From contig WALU01000049.1 of the NCBI GenBank assembly GCA_015522685.1, forward strand, positions 22,441 through 86,440: 64,000 bases of DNA, given 5' to 3'. The notes beneath the pieces are model-generated. The model did no database searches. It was not told where the DNA came from and was given only the letters and a program-made list of their open reading frames with translations. Positions 10,228 to 19,166 of the stretch are shown here, in pieces; positions within the stretch are counted from its first letter, which is position 1; each line of letters starts with the position of its first letter. The translations under genes were made by a program, and so were the position numbers. Source of the stretch: Thermoproteota archaeon. Lineage in GTDB: Archaea; Korarchaeota; Korarchaeia; Korarchaeales; Korarchaeaceae.

Positions 10228-11211
10228 ATGGCGAAGGTGTATTTAGATAAAGATGTTAGTTTAGAGCCCCTAGAGGGCAAGACTCTAGCTGTAGCCGGGT
10301 ATGGAATACAAGGAAGGGCTCAGGCCCTGAATTTGAGGGATAGCGGACTTAATGTAATAGTAGGAGTGAGAAAGGGAAAATCTTGGGATCTAGCTGAGAA
10401 GGAAGGTTTCAAAGTATATAGCGTCGGAGATGCTGTAGCTGAAGCAGATGCCGTTCTCTATCTACTGCCAGATATGGCTCAACCTGATGTATGGGCTAGG
10501 GAGGTGGAGCCTAACTTGAAGGAAGGAGCAGTAGTTAACTTTGCGCACGGCTTTGCTATACATTATGGCCTCATAAAGCCAAGAAAAGAGTTAGATGTAG
10601 TGATGGTCGCACCGAAGGCCCCGGGAGCTGCTGTGAGAGAGGAATACTTGAAAGGTAAAGGCGCCCCTGCCCTCGTAGCGATATACCAAGACTATTCAGG
10701 AATGGCAAAGGAGTTCGCCTTAGCTATAGCAAAGGGAATAGGAGCTACTAGATCAGGTGTTATAGAAACGACTTTTGCTGAGGAGACGGAAACGGATCTA
10801 ATAGGAGAGCAGAATGTCCTCGTAGGAGGGCTAATGGAACTTTTGATGAAGGGATGGGAAACTCTAGTGGACATGGGATACCAACCAGAAGTGGCATATT
10901 TTGAGGCTCTAAACGAAGCCAAGCTTATAATGGATCTAATATGGAGGTATGGTATAAAAGGAATGCTAGATAGGGTTTCCGTCACAGCTAGGTATGGCGG
11001 CCTCACGGTGGGCCCCAAAGTGCTAGATGATGGGGTGAAGGACAGGATGAGAAGATATGCTGAGAGAGTGGTGAGTGGTGAGTTCGCTAGAGAGTGGGTG
11101 AAGGCATACAGAAATGGAGGAAATAAGCTAGACGATCTCATGAGAAGAGTAGAGAGCCATCCGATAGAAAAGGTGGGTCACCGAGTCAGAAAGCTTATAT
11201 TTGGGGAGTGA
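10228..11211 (+). CDS. ilvC: Ketol-acid reductoisomerase
   Basis: AVAGYGIQGRAQALNLRDSGLNVIVGVRKG...VVMVAPKAPGAAVREEY...TTFAEETETDLIGEQNVL; start placed at the internal ATG (MAKVYLDKD). Confidence 0.95.
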   Translation: MAKVYLDKDVSLEPLEGKTLAVAGYGIQGRAQALNLRDSGLNVIVGVRKGKSWDLAEKEGFKVYSVGDAVAEADAVLYLLPDMAQPDVWAREVEPNLKEGAVVNFAHGFAIHYGLIKPRKELDVVMVAPKAPGAAVREEYLKGKGAPALVAIYQDYSGMAKEFALAIAKGIGATRSGVIETTFAEETETDLIGEQNVLVGGLMELLMKGWETLVDMGYQPEVAYFEALNEAKLIMDLIWRYGIKGMLDRVSVTARYGGLTVGPKVLDDGVKDRMRRYAERVVSGEFAREWVKAYRNGGNKLDDLMRRVESHPIEKVGHRVRKLIFGE

Positions 11212-11434
11212 TATTGAGGTGTCTCTTTTTTCTATTTTTATCTTTTAATTTTTGACATATGGAAGATTTTTTACTATTACGACTACTTTCTAAGACTATG
11301 TCGATAAAATTTTTATACAACGGTAGTATCTCTACTATACTTAAAATTTAAAAATAGTATAATAAGAATGCTTTGGCTCTATCTCTTCACTCTGTTGCTA
11401 CTATCAAGCAATCACCTAAAGGACATTTAAGTAC

Positions 11435-11922
11435 TCACACAAAATTGTCCAGTATAGTCTTTAGATCTCCCTCAGCCCCTTTATTTCATCTAGCATCTCA
11501 TCCTATCTTTTTAACATTCCGTCTTGTTTCTTTAGTATTTCATCTTGTTTGTTTAACATCATGTATTGCCTTCCCAGTATTTCATCCTGCTTTCCTATCA
11601 TCCTAAGTCCTATCTCTATCATTTTACTCAGCTGCAGAGTCGTGAAATACGATCTAAATCTCTCTATATCTTTAACAGGCTCTTCATAATCTTAAGAGGA
11701 GATGCTACTAATCTCTGCTCCTTTAGGGAGTATGCTTCTAACATCATCCTCTAAAGTTCTTACTACTGCCTCATTTTCATCATATAATACTTCTACAGAG
11801 TTCTTGCATATATTCCTAGCTTAAAAAGCATTTAGGTCATGCTCACTGGCGAGGTTAGGGAGAAACATTCTGTAGCCCAAATCCTGAACTTTGCTGCCCT
11901 TAATGAGAAGCTTCCTTTTCAT
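11435..11922 (-). pseudogene. Acylphosphatase-domain protein with C-terminal KQDE(I/M)L tandem repeats, decayed
   Basis: Single minus frame from ATG 11922: MKRKLLIKGSKVQDLGYRMFLPNLASEHDLNAF*ARNICKNSVEVLYDENEAVVRTLEDDVRSILPKGAEISSISS*DYEEPVKDIERFRSYFTTLQLSKMIEIGLRMIGKQDEILGRQYMMLNKQDEILKKQDGMLKR*DEMLDEIKGLRE(fs)DLKTILDNFV*; stops at 11821-11823, 11692-11694, 11503-11505. Confidence 0.7.
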
Positions 11923-12175
11923 CAATGCAAGTTGCTTTGATATCAATTTAAACGTTATCTGTCAATTGGCGATATATTTAAGGTTATGAAATTTTTAGAA
12001 ACGTATTATATTTACTATCGAGATATAGTGTAAAGTGAAGCGAATGATATGTTCACCTATCTGTCTAGTCTAGCTATATGCTCATAACCTTTCACTTTAG
12101 GAGAAGTAATGAGATAAGTTGAGAAAAATATAGGCTAGGCTAAGTGAGAAATAGCGTTAAAGATTCTTATATCAG

Positions 12176-12472
12176 TCAGAGGTTCTGGGCGGCAATCCAT
12201 TTTTCCATTATATTGTAGTGGGCTTCTCCTCTGTACTTGGTGACAATCTGGGTCATCCATCTCGGTAAGATAGTCTCTCCAGTTAAAGAAGCCTTAAGAA
12301 CAGTCTTTATATGAGCCAGCTTTGAGAATTCCTTCAGAAACTCATTCAGCTCATCCATCGAGGGGAATGAAAGCACATATGTATACTCATATCCTCTATC
12401 GCCCTTCAATTCCAGTAGTATAGGCACCTTCAACTTAGAAATTTCATCTAGAAAGCCTTCTGGGGATAGCAT
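12176..12472 (-). CDS. Hypothetical protein (98 aa)
   Basis: Balanced coding composition; ORF track. Confidence 0.5.
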   Translation of the reverse strand: MLSPEGFLDEISKLKVPILLELKGDRGYEYTYVLSFPSMDELNEFLKEFSKLAHIKTVLKASLTGETILPRWMTQIVTKYRGEAHYNIMEKWIAAQNL

Positions 12473-12852
12473 GATTGGTTGGATCTGAAGAGGACATCAA
12501 TATCTTTCCCTTGTGAAGAGAGGCTACCTTATGTAAGGATGAGGAATCAGGTGAATAGGCTACTGCGAAGAAGTAGGCCTCCGCAAAGATACATCACCCA
12601 AGAGACATTCCTTGTCTCCACTTAAAAACCTTATTCTGATTCGCAACCCATATTTTATTATATAGATTATCATTATCCATTGCAAAGAGGCCATCAGTCC
12701 GCCCGTCATACCCCATGATTCAGGTTTAAGGAATTATCATCATCGGCCATGCTATGATGAAACGAGAGCTATTAACGTTTACCACTATAAACTATAAGGC
12801 AAGCGAATAGCAGCTGTCGGAAATCTTTAATAAGCTCTCTCGGAATTCTAAC

Positions 12853-13362
12853 ATGATGACCAGACTTCTATCCTTCTTGATGCTGTCGCTGATTTCATTA
12901 GTTGTGACAAGTTCTCTTGCATCTGCATCAGTCCTCACCGGGCCTGTAGCCATAGTCTCAAATTCTATAGATATGCCAACTGCAAATAGAACAGCAAATA
13001 TCTTGAAGGAGATGGGCTTCGAGGTGAAGATATTCTTCCCCAGCGAATTTGATGACGCCCTCAAGTATGGGCAGTTTGTGATAATACTGGGGGGCCATAA
13101 GGCGCCTGAAGGCATAGGTCAGATATCCACAAAATTCCTATCCGCCGAAGAGAAGGCAAAGCTTGAAAGAAAGAATTATGCATATTATTTCATCAAGAGA
13201 GGACCTGAAAGGAAGCCTGTTGTCATAATAGCTGGCAATGATAGGTTTGGAACATATAGAGCGACAAATACCTTCCTCATTAAAGGAATAAAAGAATTAT
13301 CAGATTTCATCTCTTCACCTGGAATCGTAATGGTGGCGATGACATCGCCTGCAGGTGATTGA
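12853..13362 (+). CDS. Secreted protein with S-layer/cell-surface-like repeat domain
   Basis: N-terminal signal peptide; IVSNSIDMPTANRTANILKEMGFEVKIFFPSEFDDALKYGQFVIILGGHKA...VVIIAGNDRFGTYRATNTF; paralogous to the ORF at 20802. Confidence 0.6.
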   Translation: MMTRLLSFLMLSLISLVVTSSLASASVLTGPVAIVSNSIDMPTANRTANILKEMGFEVKIFFPSEFDDALKYGQFVIILGGHKAPEGIGQISTKFLSAEEKAKLERKNYAYYFIKRGPERKPVVIIAGNDRFGTYRATNTFLIKGIKELSDFISSPGIVMVAMTSPAGD

Positions 13363-13410
13363 GTTGCCCCTAGCTCCTACGAGGAGCTAGGAGATTGAGA
13401 TGCTAGCATC
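13344..13410. repeat. Cluster of three palindromes, possible terminator or mobile-element end
   Basis: ATCGCCTGCAGGTGAT (13344-13359, near-perfect), CCTAGCTCCT-ACG-AGGAGCTAGG (13369-13391, 10-bp perfect stem), GATGCTAGCATC (13399-13410, perfect). Confidence 0.6.
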
Positions 13411-14162
13411 CCCCCCATAAGCTTACTCAGGGGTAGAGTATTTCTCCCCATGGCCTTGCCCCTGAGGTACCTGGCAGGATGCTCTGATCCAGATGATCCA
13501 ATATTTCACTTATAGAAGCCATTTTAGTAACAGGTCCTCCTTTAATTCCTGTTTTAGAGGGAGGGCCTAGCTGCACTGGTGGCTGGAAGAATAAATGCAT
13601 GTAGCTAGGTATCCCCCTTCCCTATGAAGTAGCTCTATTCTCCTTGCCTTGGATTGGTTCATGTTAAACACTGCTGGAAGGGAAAGAAGAGCTATCAATA
13701 GATGAGATCCTTCATTTCGTTTCTAGCCTCTTGAATGTCATCGAGTCTATATCTATCCAAATACCCGGGAAATCCATTCTCTCAGTATCAACGCAAACCA
13801 TGTTTACTTATCTACTACCTTAAGGCGATTCAGCATCTTTTATCTTCTCTAGTAGGAGAGATAGACCTCTTCTCAAAGCTCTATCTGAATTTTTTCCCAA
13901 CCATCTGGGTCTATTAATTAGCTCTTCTATCTCCTCTTTTTTATGAATCTTCTCGTAGATCTTCAGGCCTAGGTGACCTTGCCTTCTTAAACTGCACTGA
14001 AGGGTAAATCCATTGCCTTCCTCCTTACTGAAGCTGCATGAAACAAATACGCCTTGAGAAACTTCCACCTTCAGCATTTCTATCGCTGATTTCTGTACTA
14101 GGATCTTATTTAAGGTTGATAGCCCTCGAACTTTAAGCTCCGTAAGCAGGTAAGTTGAGAAA

Positions 14163-14565
14163 ATGTTGGCAGAGTTGATGAAATTTGTAGAAGCAGCTAG
14201 CTCCCTTGCGAGAGATGTGGCAGTCTCCAAGGATCCTGACGACCCAGATTTGATTATCATAAGCATGAAATCTCCAAGGAAGAGGTTAGATCAGATGAGA
14301 GAAGAGAGATAATGAGCTAATCACTAGAATTCTCCTCAAGAGCTCCTCCGTTGAAAGAGCCATCAAACCACTTAAGGAGGAGTTCTCCAAACTTAGGTTC
14401 ATAGTGGAGCATGCTGGCGCCGAGTTGGAGGCTTCTAAGACAGATATCTTTATACCATTCATAAACCGAGCGGGAGGAAGGGGAACTTATCAAGCCTCTT
14501 TGAGCATCCCCTTTAAGTACAAGGCTTACCTAGACCTGTGTTTCAGATTATATCATGGTGCTTGA
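14163..14565 (+). pseudogene. Frameshifted hypothetical ORF
   Basis: ORF1 14163-14312 MLAELMKFVEAASSLARDVAVSKDPDDPDLIIISMKSPRKRLDQMREER* continues after a frame change in GAGAGAAGAGAGAT as ORF2 (open 14299-14565) EKRDNELITRILLKSSSVERAIKPLKEEFSKLRFIVEHAGAELEASKTDIFIPFINRAGGRGTYQASLSIPFKYKAYLDLCFRLYHGA*. Confidence 0.4.
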
Positions 14566-14636
14566 CGGTTTTTATTATAGAGCTCAATGCAATAGATGTT
14601 AAGGCTGGAAAGATGCCTAGCCTAATTACGTGCAGC

Positions 14637-15419
14637 CTAGATAAATATCTTTAGAATCATCCAGAGAGCAGCTCCTAGAAGTATCAACGAGAAGGCTCCT
14701 CTTAACCTTCCCTCATCTATCTTTACATGCATTCTAGATCCTACCTGAGACCCAAGAATGACTAGAAAGCCAAGAAATGTGGCGAGCGTAGGATCTATCC
14801 CTCCTCTTACTACATGACCCAAGAAAGACATGGAGGATGACGATAGGGCCAAGAAGCTATTTGTGGCCATAGCTATCCTGAGAGGGACTCCTCCTAAGAT
14901 TGTGCATATAGGAACTATCAATCCTCCTCCAGATATCCCAGCCATCCCTGCTAGAAAGGCCACTATAGTCACAGGAGGAATCATTCCGGCAAGCCAGATC
15001 TCATAGTCTGTCTCTCCAACATTTCTTCTGATCAAGAAGAGTCTCGATCCCTTGAATTCCTTCTTAGATAATATCATGAAGGCTGACATTATTAGTAGAG
15101 ATGAGAAGCATATCTTGAGGTAGATTGAGGGTATTCTGTAAGAGATAAATCCTCCTAGAAAGGAGGAGATTCCTACTACTGCTCCAAGTATTATAGCTAG
15201 AGTCCAGTCCAAGAGCTTATGTTTTCCATGGTAAACGATCACCATGGAAAGCCCTTGCAATGTTATCAAGAGGAGACCCAATGATGCAGCTCTGTAATAG
15301 CTGAAGCCAAGCAGTGTCATCAGGATGGGGATGTAGAGTTCTCCTCCACCTTTCCCAAACATTGAGAAAACCAATGAAATGAGGAAGATTAGTATTGCTG
15401 TCATCAAAAACTGGTGCAT
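14637..15419 (-). CDS. TauE/SafE (TSUP) family membrane transporter
   Basis: MFGKGGGELYIPILMTLLGFSYYRAASLGL and MAGISGGGLIVPICTILGGVPLRIAMATNSF repeat halves. Confidence 0.8.
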   Translation of the reverse strand: MHQFLMTAILIFLISLVFSMFGKGGGELYIPILMTLLGFSYYRAASLGLLLITLQGLSMVIVYHGKHKLLDWTLAIILGAVVGISSFLGGFISYRIPSIYLKICFSSLLIMSAFMILSKKEFKGSRLFLIRRNVGETDYEIWLAGMIPPVTIVAFLAGMAGISGGGLIVPICTILGGVPLRIAMATNSFLALSSSSMSFLGHVVRGGIDPTLATFLGFLVILGSQVGSRMHVKIDEGRLRGAFSLILLGAALWMILKIFI

Positions 15420-15493
15420 AGAAGCTGCTAGCTTAAGTTAGTATATAAACTTAAGCAACTACAGACTGAGAGGTGATCGTGCTTATGCTATAT

Positions 15494-15853
15494 CTATACA
15501 TCCCTTTTCGCTAAGATCTCCTGAACTTTAGGTGCGATATCTTTTCCTACTATTCTACACGCGTTAGGAGGAGCTATTCCAGCTGCGATAGCCTCAGCAC
15601 AATCTCTACATGTAGGAAAGCCACATGCTCCACAGTTCATCTTTGGGAGGAGAGAGTAGATCTCATCAACGAGGTTCTTATCCCTAAGTTGATACTGAGC
15701 ATCTGTATGTGGTGCCTGAGCTATTGAAGGTATTGATTGATTTAGATAAGCTGGCCAGTGCATCCCTCTAGCGCTCATTCTAATTCTCATCCCTTTTCCT
15801 TTGCTTCTTCTCCATCTCCGTCTGTATCTGTAACCCAAAATAATCACCACCAC
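15494..15853 (-). CDS. Small Fe-S protein with 4Fe-4S (PF04060-like) domain
   Basis: PKMNCGACGFPTCRDCAEAIAAGIAPPNACRIVGKDI. Confidence 0.75.
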   Translation of the reverse strand: MVVIILGYRYRRRWRRSKGKGMRIRMSARGMHWPAYLNQSIPSIAQAPHTDAQYQLRDKNLVDEIYSLLPKMNCGACGFPTCRDCAEAIAAGIAPPNACRIVGKDIAPKVQEILAKRDV

Positions 15854-15913
15854 TTAAGTTGAGGCTGCCTATTAAAGTTAGGTGGACTGATCTTTTTTAT
15901 ACACCTTCCTAAG

Positions 15914-16642
15914 CTAATAATGTGTCTTTGAGATTCTCAGGCACTTGAGGAGTAGAATTATGAAAATGGAGATTAGAGGAGATACTAGTGCAGGCAAAAG
16001 TGAATTCATACCCGAAACAGCAATTATCGATAGAAAAGTAGAGAAGTAGGGAAGCAACTTAGTAACTCCTAGTGATCCCTTAAGGTCGTCCCTAGCTATG
16101 GCTCGGTAGAGCAATAGGGATATGTAAGAAGTGAAGAACCATCCTATGAAATTCTCGGTGGGTATACCGAACCAAGGACCGGTGGTCTCCCATTTCCAGA
16201 CCTCTAGGTCTGTCATTACCGGATCTACCGCCATATCAAGAATTACCATTAGCAGGGAAGTGAGAAGATCTCGCGCCACTCCAGTATATAGATAAGAGGC
16301 TGCTATGTAGGATATGTAGAGGTATACGCCCCAAGCAAATATTATTGGGATCGGTACTCCAAAAACCTTGGCGCCTTCAAATTTAAGATACTCATATCTG
16401 CCAAATGGCAGTCCATAGTTGATGCCTACGTATTCCATGATTAAGCCAACCAACGAGCCTGATGCAAACAGTAGCAGACTACTCTCCCATTCCTTAGATG
16501 ATATGGCGAGCGAGAGAAAGAAAAGTATAGTTAGAGATATATCCGCTTCTTTCCTATAGCCTAAAAAGGAGAGGAGAGCATTAAGGATGTATGCAAGTGA
16601 TAGTAGGTAGAGGGAGATTCTGAAATATGTATTACCGATCAT
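15914..16642 (-). CDS. Carotenoid biosynthesis-like membrane protein (CruF/DUF422 family)
   Basis: LIMEYVGINYGLPFGRYEY...VPIPIIFAWGVYLYISY...AVDPVMTDLEVWKWETTGPWFGIPTENFIGWF. Confidence 0.75.
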   Translation of the reverse strand: MIGNTYFRISLYLLSLAYILNALLSFLGYRKEADISLTILFFLSLAISSKEWESSLLLFASGSLVGLIMEYVGINYGLPFGRYEYLKFEGAKVFGVPIPIIFAWGVYLYISYIAASYLYTGVARDLLTSLLMVILDMAVDPVMTDLEVWKWETTGPWFGIPTENFIGWFFTSYISLLLYRAIARDDLKGSLGVTKLLPYFSTFLSIIAVSGMNSLLPALVSPLISIFIILLLKCLRISKTHY

Positions 16643-16692
16643 TGAGAAAAAAGACCTTCATACTTTTTCAATCTAATCTATTCTATTCTAAT

Positions 16693-17466
16693 CTATTCTA
16701 TAGTACTCCTCTCGAATATTCTAACCGAGACGGTTATGAATCCGATGCATAGAATGATTAACGCAGATATATCAGCGATTAATGGTATGGAATTCACTCC
16801 AGTTAGGAAGTACCTCGTAGAATCAACAGCAAATGTTAATGGGTTCATATAGAATATAATCTTAGCCGCACTAGGAAGTCTGTCTATTGGATAGAAAGCT
16901 CCACTAAGAAATATAAGAGGTAATGTTATCAGGCTCATTATGAGCTGGAATCCCTCGGGGCTTCTCATCTTAGAAGCTATCGCTATACCTAATCCATTGA
17001 AAGAGAGGGCTGTAACTAAACCAAGGGCCAAGGCTGGTAGTGAGCCCTCAAGCTTCAATCCGGGCACTAAGAGATACATCATACAGAGCACTATTGCTCC
17101 TTGTAGTACGGATGTTAGCGAATCCCCAAAGGCCCTTCCTATTATTGCATAAGTTCTAGAGGCAGGCGCTACCAGTACTTCCTTCAAGAATCCAAATTCC
17201 TTGTCCCAGATGACTGATATTCCTCCCACTAGGCTTGAGGTGAATATCGTCATTACAGTGATGCCCGGAGCTAGGAAAGCTAAGTAATCTATTCCTCCGA
17301 AGAGCTGCTTAGATAATCCTCCCCCTAAAGAAAAGCTCCATCCCATCCCTAGAAAGAGAAAGAATATGAGTGGATTAACTATAGTACCGATTAGCCTAGA
17401 TTTAGCCCTGAAATATCTCTTCAGCTGTCTATAGGTCATAGCAAGAAGTATGCCTCCTTCGTTCAT
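16693..17466 (-). CDS. ABC-2 type transporter permease (drug/lipid export type)
   Basis: GIDYLAFLAPGITVMTIFTSSLVGG..EKEVLVAPASRTYAIIGRA-type pattern; operon with ATPase and PadR. Confidence 0.8.
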   Translation of the reverse strand: MNEGGILLAMTYRQLKRYFRAKSRLIGTIVNPLIFFLFLGMGWSFSLGGGLSKQLFGGIDYLAFLAPGITVMTIFTSSLVGGISVIWDKEFGFLKEVLVAPASRTYAIIGRAFGDSLTSVLQGAIVLCMMYLLVPGLKLEGSLPALALGLVTALSFNGLGIAIASKMRSPEGFQLIMSLITLPLIFLSGAFYPIDRLPSAAKIIFYMNPLTFAVDSTRYFLTGVNSIPLIADISALIILCIGFITVSVRIFERSTIE

Positions 17467-17470
17467 GAGA

Positions 17471-18493
17471 TCACCTCCTCATTCTAGCTCTGGCCGCCCT
17501 TCTCATTCTTATAAGATCCTTCCAGTTTCCTTCCTCATCTCTCAGCTCTCTACCGGTGTAATGAAGAAAGACATCTCCTAATGATGGCTGAGTGTACTTT
17601 ATCTCTTCTACTTTGATATCGAACGTGTTTGCAAGTTCGAAAACGGGAGGTATTGCCTTAGATGCGTATCTCACGCTAAATGCAACCATATCTCCCACTA
17701 ATCTATAAGATAGAGCTATTCTCTCCCTTACGATCTCTTCCGCGAACTCTTTAATCTCATCCATTGGATTGTTTACCTTTACATAGAGCATATCGCCACC
17801 AAGGCTATTCTTAAGATCTTCCGGACTACCCATAGCCATTATTTTACCATGATCTATTATAGCGACCTTGTCGCATAGTTTTTCGGCCTCATCCATGTAG
17901 TGGGTTGTCATGAATATCGTGACATTCTCCTCTTTCCTCAGCATGCGTATGTATTCCCATATTCTAGCCCTAGTTTGGGGATCCAATCCTATCGTAGGCT
18001 CGTCTAGGAACAGAACCTCTGGACTATGCATCAATGCACGCGCTATCTCAAGCCTTCTCATCATACCACCGCTGTAATTCTTAACAGGCACACTTTTGAA
18101 CTTTGTAAGCTCAGCAAACTCTAATGCGTCTTCTATTCTCATCTTAAGCTCATCTCCTTTCAAGCCGTATATGAGACCGTGTATATACAGATTTTCCCAT
18201 CCAGTTAAGTATCTATCAGCCGTATTGTCCTGAAAGACTACTCCTATCTTCTCTCTTACCTTTATAGGCTCTTTTATGACATTATGACCGGCGACAAAGG
18301 CCTCTCCTCCAGTCGGCTTCATAACAGTTACAAGGATGTTTATAGTCGTGGTCTTGCCAGCGCCATTGGGCCCTAAAAAGCCGAAGATCTCTCCCTTCTT
18401 TACATCAAAACTAACTCTATTTACAGCGATTAGATCCCCAAATTTCTTGACTAAATTCCTTGCAGAAATTGCAGATTCATCCATTTGGCTCAC
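17471..18493 (-). CDS. ABC transporter ATP-binding protein (DrrA-like)
   Basis: GFLGPNGAGKTTTINILVTVMKPTGG, NYSGGMMRRLEIARALMHSPEVLFLDEPTIGLDPQTR. Confidence 0.92.
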   Translation of the reverse strand: MSQMDESAISARNLVKKFGDLIAVNRVSFDVKKGEIFGFLGPNGAGKTTTINILVTVMKPTGGEAFVAGHNVIKEPIKVREKIGVVFQDNTADRYLTGWENLYIHGLIYGLKGDELKMRIEDALEFAELTKFKSVPVKNYSGGMMRRLEIARALMHSPEVLFLDEPTIGLDPQTRARIWEYIRMLRKEENVTIFMTTHYMDEAEKLCDKVAIIDHGKIMAMGSPEDLKNSLGGDMLYVKVNNPMDEIKEFAEEIVRERIALSYRLVGDMVAFSVRYASKAIPPVFELANTFDIKVEEIKYTQPSLGDVFLHYTGRELRDEEGNWKDLIRMRRAARARMRR

Positions 18494-18960
18494 CTCAGAT
18501 ACTTATCACTCATAATTCTCTTGAGATCGCCAGAAAATCTCATAAAAGAGATTCTAACTTCTTCTTTTTGCTTTTCGCTTAAGGAATTGTAGGAGGATAC
18601 TACTTCCTTTATTAATAGGAAAGGTTTTAAGCCTATTTCTGAGATAAATTCTCTGAAAGCCTTTATGCTCTCTATCATTGGTTTTACTTCGTCCCTATGC
18701 TCCCTGAGGAATTCCAGCCCTTGATTTGTTATATGGTAAACGTTCTTCCTTTCTACCCTCTCAGAAACAATGTAATCCATATCCTCAAGGAGCTGAAGAG
18801 TAGGGTATATTATACCAGGACTTGGCTCGTAACCTCCTCCAACGAGTTCCTTTATCCTCTGTATTATCTCATAGCCATGCAGAGGCCCCTCCCTGAGCAT
18901 ATATAACATTAGATACTTGAAATTCCCCCTCACCTTGAGCTTTGGCTTAAAGTCGTACAT
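18490..18960 (-). CDS. PadR-family transcriptional regulator
   Basis: MLREGPLHGYEIIQRIKELVGGGYEPSPGIIYPTLQLLEDMDYIVSERVERKNVYHITNQG. Confidence 0.9.
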   Translation of the reverse strand: MYDFKPKLKVRGNFKYLMLYMLREGPLHGYEIIQRIKELVGGGYEPSPGIIYPTLQLLEDMDYIVSERVERKNVYHITNQGLEFLREHRDEVKPMIESIKAFREFISEIGLKPFLLIKEVVSSYNSLSEKQKEEVRISFMRFSGDLKRIMSDKYLR

Positions 18961-18987
18961 ATATCTCTAGATATATCTAGAGATATA
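18960..18987. promoter_or_regulatory. 28-bp perfect palindrome at the start of the PadR/ABC operon, candidate PadR operator
   Basis: T-ATATCTCTAGATATATCTAGAGATAT-A reads identically on both strands and abuts/overlaps the padR ATG. Confidence 0.75.
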
Positions 18988-19166
18988 GATATAGTAATAA
19001 AGTTGATCCCTTACAACATTAGATTCAGCTGAAGAATGAGGGGGGTAGGTAGGTTATCTAACCACAGGGAGGATCAAGTGGAGCATAGTTGTTGATGTAA
19101 TGTATACTTACTTTCACTCAATCAGCTAATGCTACGAACTTACATGAATGCGAAAAGTCATCCCCT

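Noticed and set aside
11373-11606. Listed plus-strand ORF MALSLHSVATIKQSPKG...
   Set aside because: Antisense of the acylphosphatase/KQDE-repeat pseudogene; Ser/Phe/Leu-rich composition is typical of antisense reading.
12032-12098. Inverted TAAAGTGAA/TTCACTTTA arms
   Set aside because: 9-bp arms with a long AT-rich loop are expected by chance in this composition.
12479-12625. Plus-strand ORF (TTG start) LDLKRTSISFPCEERLPYVRMRNQVNRLLRRSRPPQRYITQETFLVST
   Set aside because: Plausible composition but no recognisable family or start signal; could be a remnant, too weak to list as a gene.
13411-13740. Possible minus-strand fragments (MASISEILDHLDQSILPGTSGARPWGEILYP*)
   Set aside because: 31 aa only, multiple stops around it, no identifiable homology.
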